From NCBI GenBank assembly GCA_013824865.1, contig PNON01000018.1:1-43285 (forward strand): DNA of 43,285 nt, in the 5' to 3' direction. Positions within the stretch are counted from its first letter, which is position 1. Every line of letters begins with the position of its first letter. This DNA comes from Anaerolinea sp. Lineage in GTDB: Bacteria > Chloroflexota > Anaerolineae > Anaerolineales > Anaerolineaceae. Positions 1 to 6,583 of this stretch are shown in pieces. The translations under genes were made by a program, and so were the position numbers. The notes beneath the pieces were generated by a model. It worked only from the letters and a program-made list of their open reading frames with translations. It did not search any database and was not told where the DNA came from.

Positions 1-32
1 CAGCGGATAAATTATCTCCCATTATGATCAAA

Positions 33-47
33 CAAACTGACCGTTTG
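33..47. promoter_or_regulatory. Possible operator upstream of the SRPBCC gene
   Basis: CAAAC-TGACC-GTTTG is a 5-bp inverted repeat with a 5-nt centre, about 40 bp before the ribosome binding site of the first gene. Short symmetric sites with a TGACC-GTTTGG core resemble TetR-family operators, but no regulator gene is in view and the arms are short, so this is a weak call. Confidence 0.25.
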
Positions 48-110
48 GTATTGCAGCAAGAAATGTGATCCCAATTCGGAGGAAAAAATGTTTAAAATCA
101 AAAAACAGTT

Positions 111-518
111 TTGATTAATGCTCCTGTTAAAAAAGTATTCGAATTTATGGAGGACCCATTAAATCTACCAGAGATCTGGCCGAGCATGGTGGAAGTGAAA
201 AATGTACGCAAAAACGCAAAGGGATGGCCAATCTTCGAATGGGTGTACAAGATGGCAGGCATGAAGTTCCAGGGTGAAACTGACACGGTTGAATATGTAA
301 AAAACGCACGTGAAGTCACCGAGAGCACTAAAGGCATCCAATCCCATTTTATTTTTGATTACAACGATAAAGGGGGCAAGACGGAAGTGGTGATGGCGGC
401 TGAATACACCATCCCTGTGCCATTGGTGAGCAAACTTGCTGAAGGCATTGTGGGGAAATTGAACGAGCAGGAAGCTGAGGTGATGCTGGCTAACTTAAAA
501 GCCCGCATGGAAGGCTAA
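111..518 (+). CDS. SRPBCC/CoxG-like family protein, apparent frameshift at start
   Basis: The open frame encodes about 135 residues of a START/SRPBCC (polyketide cyclase/CoxG-like) small hydrophobic ligand-binding fold. It begins INAPVKKVFEFM and continues LPEIWPSM, typical of the first strand and helix of the family. The only good ribosome binding site (GGAGG at 79-83) precedes ATG 88, whose frame reads MFKIKKQF and stops at 112. One extra base at about 109 would give MFKIKKQVLINAP, the expected family N-terminus. As written the frame can only start at TTG 111 without a ribosome binding site. It is either a young pseudogene or a sequencing error next to an A/T run. The biological ligand is unknown. 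Confidence 0.65.
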   Translation: MINAPVKKVFEFMEDPLNLPEIWPSMVEVKNVRKNAKGWPIFEWVYKMAGMKFQGETDTVEYVKNAREVTESTKGIQSHFIFDYNDKGGKTEVVMAAEYTIPVPLVSKLAEGIVGKLNEQEAEVMLANLKARMEG

Positions 519-551
519 ACAGGTTTACAGATGCAGTAGATGAACGAAATA

Positions 552-596
552 GGGGCAGGGGCGAGGCGCCCTAAAAGGTGCTTCGCCCCTGCCTAT
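552..596. terminator. REP-like palindrome between convergent genes, likely bidirectional terminator
   Basis: GGCAGGGGCGAGGCGCC pairs imperfectly with GGTGCTTCGCCCCTGCC around a CTAAAA loop, followed by TATTTTA. It sits exactly between the stop codons of two convergent genes (518 on + and 601 on -). The core GGGGCGAGGCG is the same as in the REP palindromes near the RAYT transposase. Confidence 0.55.
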
Positions 597-600
597 TTTA

Positions 601-1026
601 TTAATTTTCCAACAAACGTGCAGCAGCCATGCCAATGACCCAGAACAGGATGGCGCCAACAATTCCCCCAATTAACACTGTTGAGGAGTAATCAGACCGC
701 AGTCCGCTGTAGTAATCAGCAGAGCTTTGGATGGCCATCATCTCGTTGGTGGTATACAGGAAACTGGGCAGCAGGCTGGACCCCAAGAGGTAACCTCCAA
801 CCAGGCCGATGATACCAAAAATAAAACGCAGGGGGTGTTTCTTCTTTGCGGCATTACCAATTGCAGTATCCTGACCTTTGCCTTTATTCAATCCTGCCTG
901 AAAACTGCGGAAACCGCTGCCGATCTGGCCAAAAAATCGGGCTATCCTGGCAGGGCCGATGACAACAATTGCAATGATGACTATGACAATAATAACAATC
1001 ATTTCGATACCGCTAAAAGAAAACAT
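601..1026 (-). CDS. TatA-like N-terminal membrane protein
   Basis: About 141 residues. The N-terminus (FSFSGIEMIVIIVIVIIAIVVIG then PARIARFFGQIGSGFRSFQ) has the layout of TatA/TatB/Hcf106 proteins: one short membrane helix, a Gly-Pro hinge and an amphipathic helix. Unlike a normal TatA, the charged linker (KGKGQD..KKKHPLR) is followed by two more hydrophobic segments, so it may not be a functional Tat subunit. ATG 1026 is chosen because GGAGG lies 3 bases upstream (1030-1034); the longer frame back to TTG 1065 has no such site. No other Tat genes are nearby. Export or membrane-organising function is inferred only. Confidence 0.6.
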   Translation of the reverse strand: MFSFSGIEMIVIIVIVIIAIVVIGPARIARFFGQIGSGFRSFQAGLNKGKGQDTAIGNAAKKKHPLRFIFGIIGLVGGYLLGSSLLPSFLYTTNEMMAIQSSADYYSGLRSDYSSTVLIGGIVGAILFWVIGMAAARLLEN

Positions 1027-1163
1027 ATTCCTCCAATAATCGAAACCTGAGATGAGTATACCCAACCAGATGATTTTACAGCATTTTTATCGAATACTGG
1101 CTGTTGATGTAATGATTGATTATTGCCAGTTGCCAGCCAAAACTAATTCCTTTGGCATTGACA

Positions 1164-1970
1164 TTACACTTTTAATACATTTTTTAGATTGGCTACCGTC
1201 AGTAGATCTAGATCAAAACCCGGCTCTACAAACGGACGGACGTCGTCCACAATGCCATTCCAGTTCAAATTCAGCAAATGTGTCCACACCTGTTCCTTCC
1301 AGTTATCCTTGTTCAGCGTCCCTCCATCCCAATTGGTTTGAATCAGGGCATTGTTGAGCAATGCCAGGTTGGGCTGCGGCCAGGTGGGGTCGCTTAGATA
1401 CCATACCAAATCGTAGATATCGCGCCCCTTGGTAAAAGGCCGCTGCAGAATGGCATGCAGTTTACCGGATAATAAAGAAGCCTTGTCATGATGATAAAGT
1501 TGAAGCACCACGTACCGGCGAACCACTGTTGTGGAAAAAATTGCACCTTGGGGCGGATTGGTATCCACCTCAATTTTGACCGCCAGCATTTCACTTCTTT
1601 GTGGTGTAAGGCCCAGCTTAAATAACAATCCAGGAAAACGGACGAACGCGCTGTGAACTGTTTTTTGATCACTGACCTTTAGTTCAACCTGGTACCCTTC
1701 GGCTGTTAATTCAGAACGAATTGCCTGCAAGTAGGAACGGAAATCGTAGCTTTGGCGATTGCCCTCGAGCGCGAAGTCGAGGTCTTCAGAGTAGCGCCCG
1801 TGGGAATATAAAAATCGCAGCGCCGTTCCACCATGAAATGCTAATGGGATCATGGCGCCAGACCGCTGCAACGAACCCAAAATTCGCGCATGCAGGTATT
1901 CTCTCGCCAGGTTACGCCCTTCAATCGGGGAAGATGCTTGCCGTACCAGGCTGGCCAGGTAATCTTTCAT
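1164..1970 (-). CDS. abiEii: AbiEii/AbiGii-family nucleotidyltransferase toxin
   Basis: 268 residues of the type IV toxin-antitoxin toxin. The nucleotidyltransferase signature is clear: HGGTALRFLY (about 46-55) and RYSEDLDF (59-66), giving the G-S/T...D-x-D metal-binding pair Asp63/Asp65. Members of this family block growth by nucleotidyl transfer (tRNA is the target in characterised relatives) and give abortive infection against phage. The start overlaps the antitoxin stop by 4 bp, so the two are translationally coupled. The length is normal and no key residue is missing. Confidence 0.9.
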   Translation of the reverse strand: MKDYLASLVRQASSPIEGRNLAREYLHARILGSLQRSGAMIPLAFHGGTALRFLYSHGRYSEDLDFALEGNRQSYDFRSYLQAIRSELTAEGYQVELKVSDQKTVHSAFVRFPGLLFKLGLTPQRSEMLAVKIEVDTNPPQGAIFSTTVVRRYVVLQLYHHDKASLLSGKLHAILQRPFTKGRDIYDLVWYLSDPTWPQPNLALLNNALIQTNWDGGTLNKDNWKEQVWTHLLNLNWNGIVDDVRPFVEPGFDLDLLTVANLKNVLKV

Positions 1971-2605
1971 AGTTCCTCATACTCATTTGTCTCACCAAGG
2001 ATCAATTGTGAAATGCCATTTAGAGCCATGCGCATTTTTGGAGAGACAAAGATTTCTGCCTGTTTTTTCAATAGATCTAGATCCAGGCTGTTCAAATTTT
2101 GTAAGCGCAATTCGTTTAAATAATTCATTGATCCACCACCTGATTGCAGGTAAATCAAATCGAGCAGCGCTTTCTCAGGGGTAGCCACAAAAGCATTTTG
2201 ACCTCCAAGAGCAGTCATTTGATAGCCGAAAAGGAGGCCAGGTCGGATATGTCGAAACTCATAGCTACCCAGGGGTGTCTGAAGCCTTTCTGGCCGGCCG
2301 GTAGAAACACTTGTGGTGCGATTCACAGTCTCCGGGATCAAACCGTAGAAAGACAACGCAGATTGCAGGCTCACATAGGATGCCCGTCGCAAGCGGTTCG
2401 CCACCAGGAAAGGGTGCGGCTTCATTTTTTGATATGGCGGTGCAATGGCGTACAACCCCCGGCGCAACTGGTAAATACGTCCGCTATTCACCCAACGGGC
2501 AAGCTGGAGCCTGACAATTTTAGGGTTGATATTCCCTGCAAAGAGAAGGGATGACTCAAAGAGCGGATCTTCTCCAATTAACTTGAGCAACGATTCATAT
2601 TCCAT
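1967..2605 (-). CDS. abiEi: AbiEi-family type IV antitoxin / transcriptional regulator
   Basis: 212 residues. The N-terminal ~65 residues form a winged-helix (NPKIVRLQLARWVNSGRIYQLRRGLYAI), and the C-terminal AbiEi domain contains SLQSALSFYGLIPE and ATPEKALLDLIYL. Known AbiEi proteins neutralise the toxin indirectly and repress their own operon through inverted repeats. It is first in the operon, followed by the toxin with a 4-bp overlap. The ATG lies about 7 bp after a good -10 element and has no Shine-Dalgarno sequence, so the transcript may be leaderless. Confidence 0.9.
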   Translation of the reverse strand: MEYESLLKLIGEDPLFESSLLFAGNINPKIVRLQLARWVNSGRIYQLRRGLYAIAPPYQKMKPHPFLVANRLRRASYVSLQSALSFYGLIPETVNRTTSVSTGRPERLQTPLGSYEFRHIRPGLLFGYQMTALGGQNAFVATPEKALLDLIYLQSGGGSMNYLNELRLQNLNSLDLDLLKKQAEIFVSPKMRMALNGISQLILGETNEYEEL

Positions 2606-2608
2606 TGT

Positions 2609-2640
2609 ATTATATTAGCATATATGATAACTTATTGCAA
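2609..2640 (-). promoter_or_regulatory. Promoter of the abiE operon, probably leaderless
   Basis: Read on the - strand: TTGCAA (2640-2635), 17 bp, TAATAT (2617-2612), with the ATG beginning at 2605, about where transcription should start. TATAAT also occurs at 2614-2609. The ATG has no ribosome binding site, which fits a leaderless mRNA. The region 2606-2849 has no gene; about 2690-2745 looks like a dispersed repeat (GTGATCTCCGCGTTCTCTGC type). Confidence 0.55.
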
Positions 2641-2837
2641 TATAAAACGGCGAACATATCTTGCCCTTTGGGGACTCAGGTCCGTTCCTGCATGTGGCAT
2701 TAAATCTCTGTGATCTCCGCGTTCTCTGCGGTGAAAATGCCAAATCAACGGACATATCATACCCCAGGCTGACACTCAGATCCGCCCCTACGATAATACT
2801 TATCACTTTTCGCTTATCACTCTTCACCGTTATCCCC

Positions 2838-2850
2838 TATAATTAACCCA
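2838..2850 (+). promoter_or_regulatory. -10 element directly before the methyltransferase ATG
   Basis: TATAAT at 2838-2843 ends 7 bases before the ATG at 2850, with no Shine-Dalgarno sequence between them, again suggesting a leaderless transcript. The -35 is weak (TTATCA at about 2814). The same TATAATTAACCCATGA context is conserved at the methylase remnant near 6312. Confidence 0.5.
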
Positions 2851-4469
2851 TGAAAGCGATCACGAAAAACACCCTGTTCTATGGCGATAACCTGGAAATT
2901 CTACAGGAATACATCCCGGATGAAAGCGTGGACCTGATCTACCTGGACCCGCCGTTCAACAGCAACCGGACGTATTCGGTGCTGTTCAAGGACGAGCGCG
3001 GCATGGAAAGCGAAGCGCAGATCAACGCCTTTGATGATACCTGGCACTGGAACGAGCGCTTCTTCCGGCAGATGATGCAGACCGCGCCGGTGAAAGTGGC
3101 CTCCATGCTGGATGCGATGCATGGATTCATTGGCGAGAACCAGATGATGGCTTACCTGGTGATGATGGCCGCGCGCCTGGTGGAACTGCACCGGGTGTTG
3201 AAGCCGACCGGCAGCCTGTATTTGCATTGCGACCCGACCGCCAGCCATTACCTGAAGGTGGTGTTGGATACGATCTTTGGGCCTGAATGCTTTAAGAATG
3301 AGGTAATTTGGAAACGCACTAGCGCTCACAATGACCCGGGTAAATATGGGGCAAATATTGATGTCCTATTGTTTTATACCAAAAGTAATGAATGGGTTTG
3401 GAATCAGGTATTTACTGAACATTCGGAAGCATATAAAGCAAGATTTAGTCATCGTGATTCAGATGGAAGACTATGGGCAGATGATAATTTAAGCGCGAAG
3501 GGACTTTCCGGAGGGGGTTATGAGTATGAATATAAAGGTGTGAAATCCTTATGGCGATGTCCTATTGAGACAATGCAGAAACTAGACGCAGAAGGTAAAT
3601 TGCATTTTACAAATAAGGGTGGTATTAGAATTAAAAGGTATTTGGAAGAAACAAAAGGAACCGTTCTACAGGCATTGTGGGAGGACATATTTCCAATTAA
3701 TTCCCAAGCACAAGAACGCCTTGGCTACCCAACCCAAAAACCGCTGGCGTTGTTGGAGCGCATCCTGCTGGCCAGCAGCAATCCGGGCGACATTGTACTG
3801 GATCCGTTCAGCGGCTGCGGCACAGCCATCGCCGCGGCGCAAAAGCTGGGGCGCCGGTGGATCGGCATTGACATTACCCACCTGGCGATCGCCATGCACA
3901 AGAGCCGCCTGAAAGATATGTTCGGGCTGTTACCAGAGAAGGATTACAACGTGGTCGGCGAGCCGGTGGACTTGAACGGCGCGGAAGCGCTGTTCCGGCA
4001 AAACGCATACCAGTTTCAGTGGTGGGCGGTGTCGCTCATCGGCGCCAAACCGCAGGGCGGGGACGGCGGCAAAGCCGGCAAGAAAGGCAGCGACCGCGGC
4101 ATCGACGGCGTGATCATCTTCACCGAAGACCTCAAAGGCCGGGCTGGTAAGATTTTGGTGCAGGTCAAAGGCGGGGGCGTGAAATCCGGTGATGTGCGCG
4201 ACCTGCGCGGGGTGATCGAACGCGAGAACGCCGCCATGGGCATCTTCCTGACGCTCAAACCGTCCACATCCGAGATGCGGGTGGAAGCCGACAAAGCCGG
4301 AATGTACCATTCCGACCTGTGGAGCAAGGATTATCCGCGCCTGCAGATCGTCACCGTGGATGAGCTGCTGAATGGGCGCATGCCCGACCTGCCACGCTGG
4401 CTGGATGACCCGCACAAGAAGGCGGGGCGGGACAAAGATGAGGGTGGGCAGATCGAGATGGAGATGTAA
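2850..4469 (+). CDS. Site-specific DNA methyltransferase fused to an Mrr-like nuclease domain
   Basis: 539 residues. The catalytic motif IV DPPF (33-36, in DLIYLDPPFNSNRTY) comes before the AdoMet-binding motif I DPFSGCGTA (318-326), the order of beta-class N6-adenine/N4-cytosine methylases. Between them (about 150-290) is the putative target-recognition segment. Its DNA (about 3297-3720) is visibly AT-richer than the GC-rich flanks, suggesting a swapped recognition domain. Residues about 400-510 look like an Mrr-type PD-(D/E)xK nuclease of the QxK subtype: GSDRGIDG with Asp419, then VQVKGG with Gln438 and Lys440. The protein may modify and cut DNA (type IIG-like) or be a methylase with a DNA-binding nuclease relic. 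The last 24 residues (516-539, RWLDDPHKK...IEMEM) are encoded by the sequence repeated eight more times downstream. No separate restriction gene is adjacent. Confidence 0.85.
   Translation: MKAITKNTLFYGDNLEILQEYIPDESVDLIYLDPPFNSNRTYSVLFKDERGMESEAQINAFDDTWHWNERFFRQMMQTAPVKVASMLDAMHGFIGENQMMAYLVMMAARLVELHRVLKPTGSLYLHCDPTASHYLKVVLDTIFGPECFKNEVIWKRTSAHNDPGKYGANIDVLLFYTKSNEWVWNQVFTEHSEAYKARFSHRDSDGRLWADDNLSAKGLSGGGYEYEYKGVKSLWRCPIETMQKLDAEGKLHFTNKGGIRIKRYLEETKGTVLQALWEDIFPINSQAQERLGYPTQKPLALLERILLASSNPGDIVLDPFSGCGTAIAAAQKLGRRWIGIDITHLAIAMHKSRLKDMFGLLPEKDYNVVGEPVDLNGAEALFRQNAYQFQWWAVSLIGAKPQGGDGGKAGKKGSDRGIDGVIIFTEDLKGRAGKILVQVKGGGVKSGDVRDLRGVIERENAAMGIFLTLKPSTSEMRVEADKAGMYHSDLWSKDYPRLQIVTVDELLNGRMPDLPRWLDDPHKKAGRDKDEGGQIEMEM
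4383..4469 (+). repeat. Methylase-tail repeat, copy 1 (in the intact gene)
   Basis: Parent copy: the last ~87 bp of the methyltransferase ORF, from CCCGACCTGCC through GGATGACCCGCAC and GATCGAGATGGAGATGTAA. All later copies lie on the same strand. Confidence 0.85.
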
Positions 4470-4481
4470 AAAATGTTCACC

Positions 4482-4532
4482 GGTAGGGGCGAGTCGGTCG
4501 CGAAGCACCCTTTAGGGCTACTCGCCCCTACT
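4482..4532. repeat. REP-like palindrome between tail copies 1 and 2
   Basis: GTAGGGGCGAGT...ACTCGCCCCTAC forms the outer stem around TCGCGAAGCACCCTTTAGGG. Its flanks (AAAATGTTCACCG before, ACGAAAAAACCGACCT after) recur between copies 2 and 3, so the spacer and palindrome were duplicated together with the tail. Confidence 0.75.
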
Positions 4533-4540
4533 ACGAAAAA

Positions 4541-4626
4541 ACCGACCTACCGCACTGGCTGGATGACCGCACAAAAAGGCAGGGCGGGTGAAGGGTGATG
4601 GCGGACAGATCGAGATGGAGATGTAA
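4541..4626 (+). repeat. Methylase-tail repeat, copy 2
   Basis: Runs from ACCGACCTACCGCACTGGC to GAGATGGAGATGTAA. A 1-bp deletion in GGATGACCGCAC breaks the methylase frame, so it is not kept as a coding sequence. It is followed by the same AAAATGTTCACCGG spacer that follows the intact gene. Confidence 0.85.
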
Positions 4627-4639
4627 AAAATGTTCACCG

Positions 4640-4668
4640 GTAGGGGCGAGTCGGCGACTCGCCCCTAC
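4640..4668. repeat. Perfect 29-nt REP palindrome
   Basis: GTAGGGGCGAGTCG and its exact reverse complement flank a single G. It is a shorter version of the palindrome at 4482-4532 with the inner loop removed. It belongs to the same family as the palindromes around the RAYT gene, the likely mobilising enzyme. Confidence 0.8.
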
Positions 4669-4674
4669 GAAAAA

Positions 4675-4761
4675 ACCGACCTGCCGCGCTGGCTGGATGA
4701 TCCGCACAAGAAGGCCGGGCGGGTCAAGGGTGAGGGCGGGCAGATCGAGATGGAAATGTGA
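4675..4761 (+). repeat. Methylase-tail repeat, copy 3
   Basis: A full-length in-frame tail (PRWLDDPHKKAGRVKGEGGQ then IEMEM, stop TGA 4759-4761). A few bases later the left arm of the HPERSEGS inverted repeat begins, opening the first GIY-YIG cassette. Confidence 0.85.
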
Positions 4762-4767
4762 GCACAA

Positions 4768-4797
4768 TGTCACCCTGAGCGTCAGCGAAGGGTCTCT
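4768..4797 (+). repeat. Left arm of the dispersed HPERSEGS inverted repeat
   Basis: TGTCACCCTGAGCG...GAAGGGTCTCT, the left half of a palindromic element dispersed through the window. The right-hand element is at 5142-5209, so the GIY-YIG gene lies between two such elements. Confidence 0.7.
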
Positions 4798-4814
4798 GGG
4801 TCTTGACAATGAAA

Positions 4815-5207
4815 ATGGCCAAAACCTATTACACCTATATCCTTGCAAGCCGATCCAGAGTACTTTACACGGGTGTGACAAACAACCTCGCGCGAAGGGT
4901 CTATGAGCATAAAAAGAAACTTGTGCAGGGATTTACTTCGAAATATAATGTTAACCAATTGGTTTATTACGAAGAATATAGCACCCCTCAAGAAGCCATA
5001 CTGAGGGAAAAACAAATAAAGGGCTGGCTGCGGATCAAGAAGATAAAGCTTATTAAAGATCTGAATCCGGGTTGGAAGGACCTGAGCGAGGGATGGTTCG
5101 ATGATGAGGATATTTTGCATGAGATTCATCCCGCGCGGGGTTGTCACCCTGAACGAAGTGAAGGGTCTCTTTGCAAGCGCAGAGATGCTTCGCTCTGCTC
5201 AGCATGA
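4815..5207 (+). CDS. GIY-YIG nuclease family protein, cassette A
   Basis: About 130 residues. YYTYILASRSRVLYTGVTNNL is the GIY-YIG core with YTY-I and LYTG in place of GIY/YIG, followed by RRVYEHK and AILREKQIKGW, as in UPF0213-like single-domain nucleases. The catalytic Arg/His/Glu cluster (R-EHK and E of REKQ) is present. The start is placed at ATG 4815 to match the paralogue at 8117; TTG 4803 and ATG 4809 are also in frame. The C-terminal tail after about residue 107 (CHPERSEGSLCKRRDASLCSA) is translated repeat, not a nuclease domain. The two paralogues are nearly identical from YTGVTNN to DDEDILH. A housekeeping role or homing-like spread are both possible. Confidence 0.8.
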   Translation: MAKTYYTYILASRSRVLYTGVTNNLARRVYEHKKKLVQGFTSKYNVNQLVYYEEYSTPQEAILREKQIKGWLRIKKIKLIKDLNPGWKDLSEGWFDDEDILHEIHPARGCHPERSEGSLCKRRDASLCSA

Positions 5208-5209
5208 CA
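5142..5209. repeat. HPERSEGS-type inverted repeat ending cassette A
   Basis: TGTCACCCTGAACGAAGTGA...AGGGTCTCT is followed by GCAGAGATGCTTCG...CAGCATGACA, an imperfect inverted repeat with arms of about 28 bases. It overlaps the 3' end of the GIY-YIG frame and stops 6 bases before tail copy 4. Confidence 0.75.
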
Positions 5210-5215
5210 AATATG

Positions 5216-5289
5216 CCTGGCTGGATGATCCACACAAAAAGGCGGGGCGGGTGAGGGGCGAGGGTGGGCAGATCGAGATGGAGATGTGA
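5216..5289 (+). repeat. Methylase-tail repeat, copy 4
   Basis: The tail lacks its first ~11 bases and begins at CCTGGCTGGATGATCCACAC directly after the inverted repeat of cassette A. It keeps GGGCAGATCGAGATGGAG and the TGA at 5287-5289. Confidence 0.85.
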
Positions 5290-5382
5290 GAGGGGGAACT
5301 GAGGGAAACAAAGAGGACAATTGGGGTGAATTGCGCATGGAACAGAGTGCGTTAACTATGCCCCCCGCTGCTTTTGGGGGTA

Positions 5383-5411
5383 TTGACAAGACCGAAAGAT
5401 TGCACTATAAT
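5383..5411 (+). promoter_or_regulatory. Consensus sigma-70 promoter
   Basis: TTGACA (5383-5388), 17 bp, TATAAT (5406-5411): both boxes match consensus exactly. It drives the secreted-protein gene at 5459, which has AAGGAG at 5448-5453. A CCCCC/GGGGG hairpin (5361-5380) just upstream may insulate it. Confidence 0.8.
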
Positions 5412-5458
5412 TAGTAAATGGTTAGGAATTTATGTTCATAAGGTTCTAAGGAGAAAAA

Positions 5459-6136
5459 ATGATTAAAAAAATAGCAGTTCTTGCCCTGGCATTTGTTTTT
5501 TGCCTCTCAGCATTCAATATACAACCGGTTTTTGCGGCTGCAGGTGATGCCGCGACTTTGACGGGTGTGATCCTGTCCATCGATGATGTGAACTCCAGCT
5601 TTCAGGTAGAAACAACAGAAGGTGTTGTTTACACCATACATCCGGGGCTGGATTTTGATTACACTTCCATTGTTGTTGGTGATGAAATTTCACTCAATGG
5701 CGTTGAAGCCGAGGATGGCAGCATTGATCTAACCGATCTCACGGTGGCAGTTGATGAAGATGGCAAAGCGCAAGGTTTTTACTGTATCCAGTCCCTTGTA
5801 CAACACCCGGCTGCATTAAATTTGAGCCAGCGGTTTGGTGTGGATTATGCCACCATCCAATCCATGTTCTGCAATGGCGCAGGCATTGGTGAAATCATGC
5901 TGGCTTTTGAAACAGCTCAAATTTCCGGCGGAGATCCTGCGGATCTACTGGCACAGCGTGTTGAAGGTGCAGGTTGGGGGCAGATCTGGCATGAGCTAGG
6001 CTTGCAAGGAAATCCGCATGGTAATATGTCCGGGTTGTCCGCTGCCGGTTCTGACCTTTCAGCCAACACCCCACAGAATGACCACGGGAAAGGACACCAT
6101 GGTAAACCGGATAAATCTGGAAACGGAAGACCATAA
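5459..6136 (+). CDS. Secreted hypothetical protein with OB-like domain
   Basis: 225 residues with a Sec signal peptide (KK then LALAFVFCLSAFNIQPVFA, cut near AAA|GDA). Residues about 33-100 (TLTGVILSIDDVNSSFQVET...GDEISLNG) look like a DUF5666/OB-fold beta domain. Residues about 110-185 form a helical region with HPAALNLSQRFGVDYATIQS and GGDPADLLAQRVEGAGWGQI that I associate with Anaerolineae secreted proteins. A low-complexity His/Gly/Lys tail follows. It has its own consensus promoter and terminator, making it a self-contained transcription unit between two methylase-tail copies. Function unknown; cell-surface location inferred. Confidence 0.75.
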   Translation: MIKKIAVLALAFVFCLSAFNIQPVFAAAGDAATLTGVILSIDDVNSSFQVETTEGVVYTIHPGLDFDYTSIVVGDEISLNGVEAEDGSIDLTDLTVAVDEDGKAQGFYCIQSLVQHPAALNLSQRFGVDYATIQSMFCNGAGIGEIMLAFETAQISGGDPADLLAQRVEGAGWGQIWHELGLQGNPHGNMSGLSAAGSDLSANTPQNDHGKGHHGKPDKSGNGRP

Positions 6137-6180
6137 ACCTGGTTTAACTTCATAAGTATTCAGTTTTCACTATTGATCAT

Positions 6181-6213
6181 CACAACCCTGCATCTCTGCA
6201 GGGTTGTGTTTTT
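6181..6213 (+). terminator. Strong intrinsic terminator
   Basis: CACAACCCTGCA-TCTC-TGCAGGGTTGTG is a perfect 12-bp stem followed by TTTTT. It ends the secreted-protein unit. Confidence 0.9.
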
Positions 6214-6306
6214 ATGTGCCCATATTTCAATCAGCCGCATTGGTTGGTCAATTGGGAATTGGGACGAAGAGAGGAAGGCGCGTTAGCAACGTACATTAAT
6301 ACTTTT

Positions 6307-6446
6307 TCCTCTATAATTAACCCATGAGACCGATCACGAAAAACACCCTGTTCTATGGCGATTAACAGCCGCGGTGGCTGGATGATCCGCATAAAAAGGC
6401 AGGGCGGGTGAAGGATGAGGGCGGGCAGATCGAGATGGAGATGTGA
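6307..6446 (+). pseudogene. Methyltransferase remnant: promoter and first 13 codons joined to the tail (copy 5)
   Basis: TATAATTAACCCATGA with ATG 6324, then MRPITKNTLFYGD and a stop at 6363-6365, is almost identical to the start of the intact methylase (MKAITKNTLFYGD, same -10 to ATG spacing). Directly after it, RWLDDPHKKAGRVKDEGG...IEMEM to TGA 6446 is a full tail copy. About 1.5 kb of the middle is missing. This is direct evidence that a second complete methylase copy once stood here and was deleted internally. Confidence 0.85.
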
Positions 6447-6486
6447 GGAGGGGAATGAGAATTGAGAATTGTAAACCGAGAATCGA

Positions 6487-6542
6487 GTAGGGGCGAGGCG
6501 GTGCCTCGCCCCTACCAGCAACCACGCCGACTCGCCCCTACC
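6487..6542. repeat. REP palindrome plus half-site 5' of the RAYT gene
   Basis: GTAGGGGCGAGGC-GGT-GCCTCGCCCCTAC (6487-6515) is a near-perfect hairpin. A second right half, CGACTCGCCCCTACC, follows at 6528-6542, and a degenerate ACCGCCTCGTCTCGG at about 6555. REP pairs upstream of the transposase are typical of REPtrons. Confidence 0.8.
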
Positions 6543-6583
6543 ACCAACCACACCGCCTCGTCTCGGCGATATGGGACATATGA

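Noticed and set aside
5142-5209. Short reading frames with CHPERSEGSL-type peptides as genes
   Set aside because: These are translations of a dispersed inverted repeat also found at 8038, 15643, 15723 and 19474; they have no ribosome binding sites.
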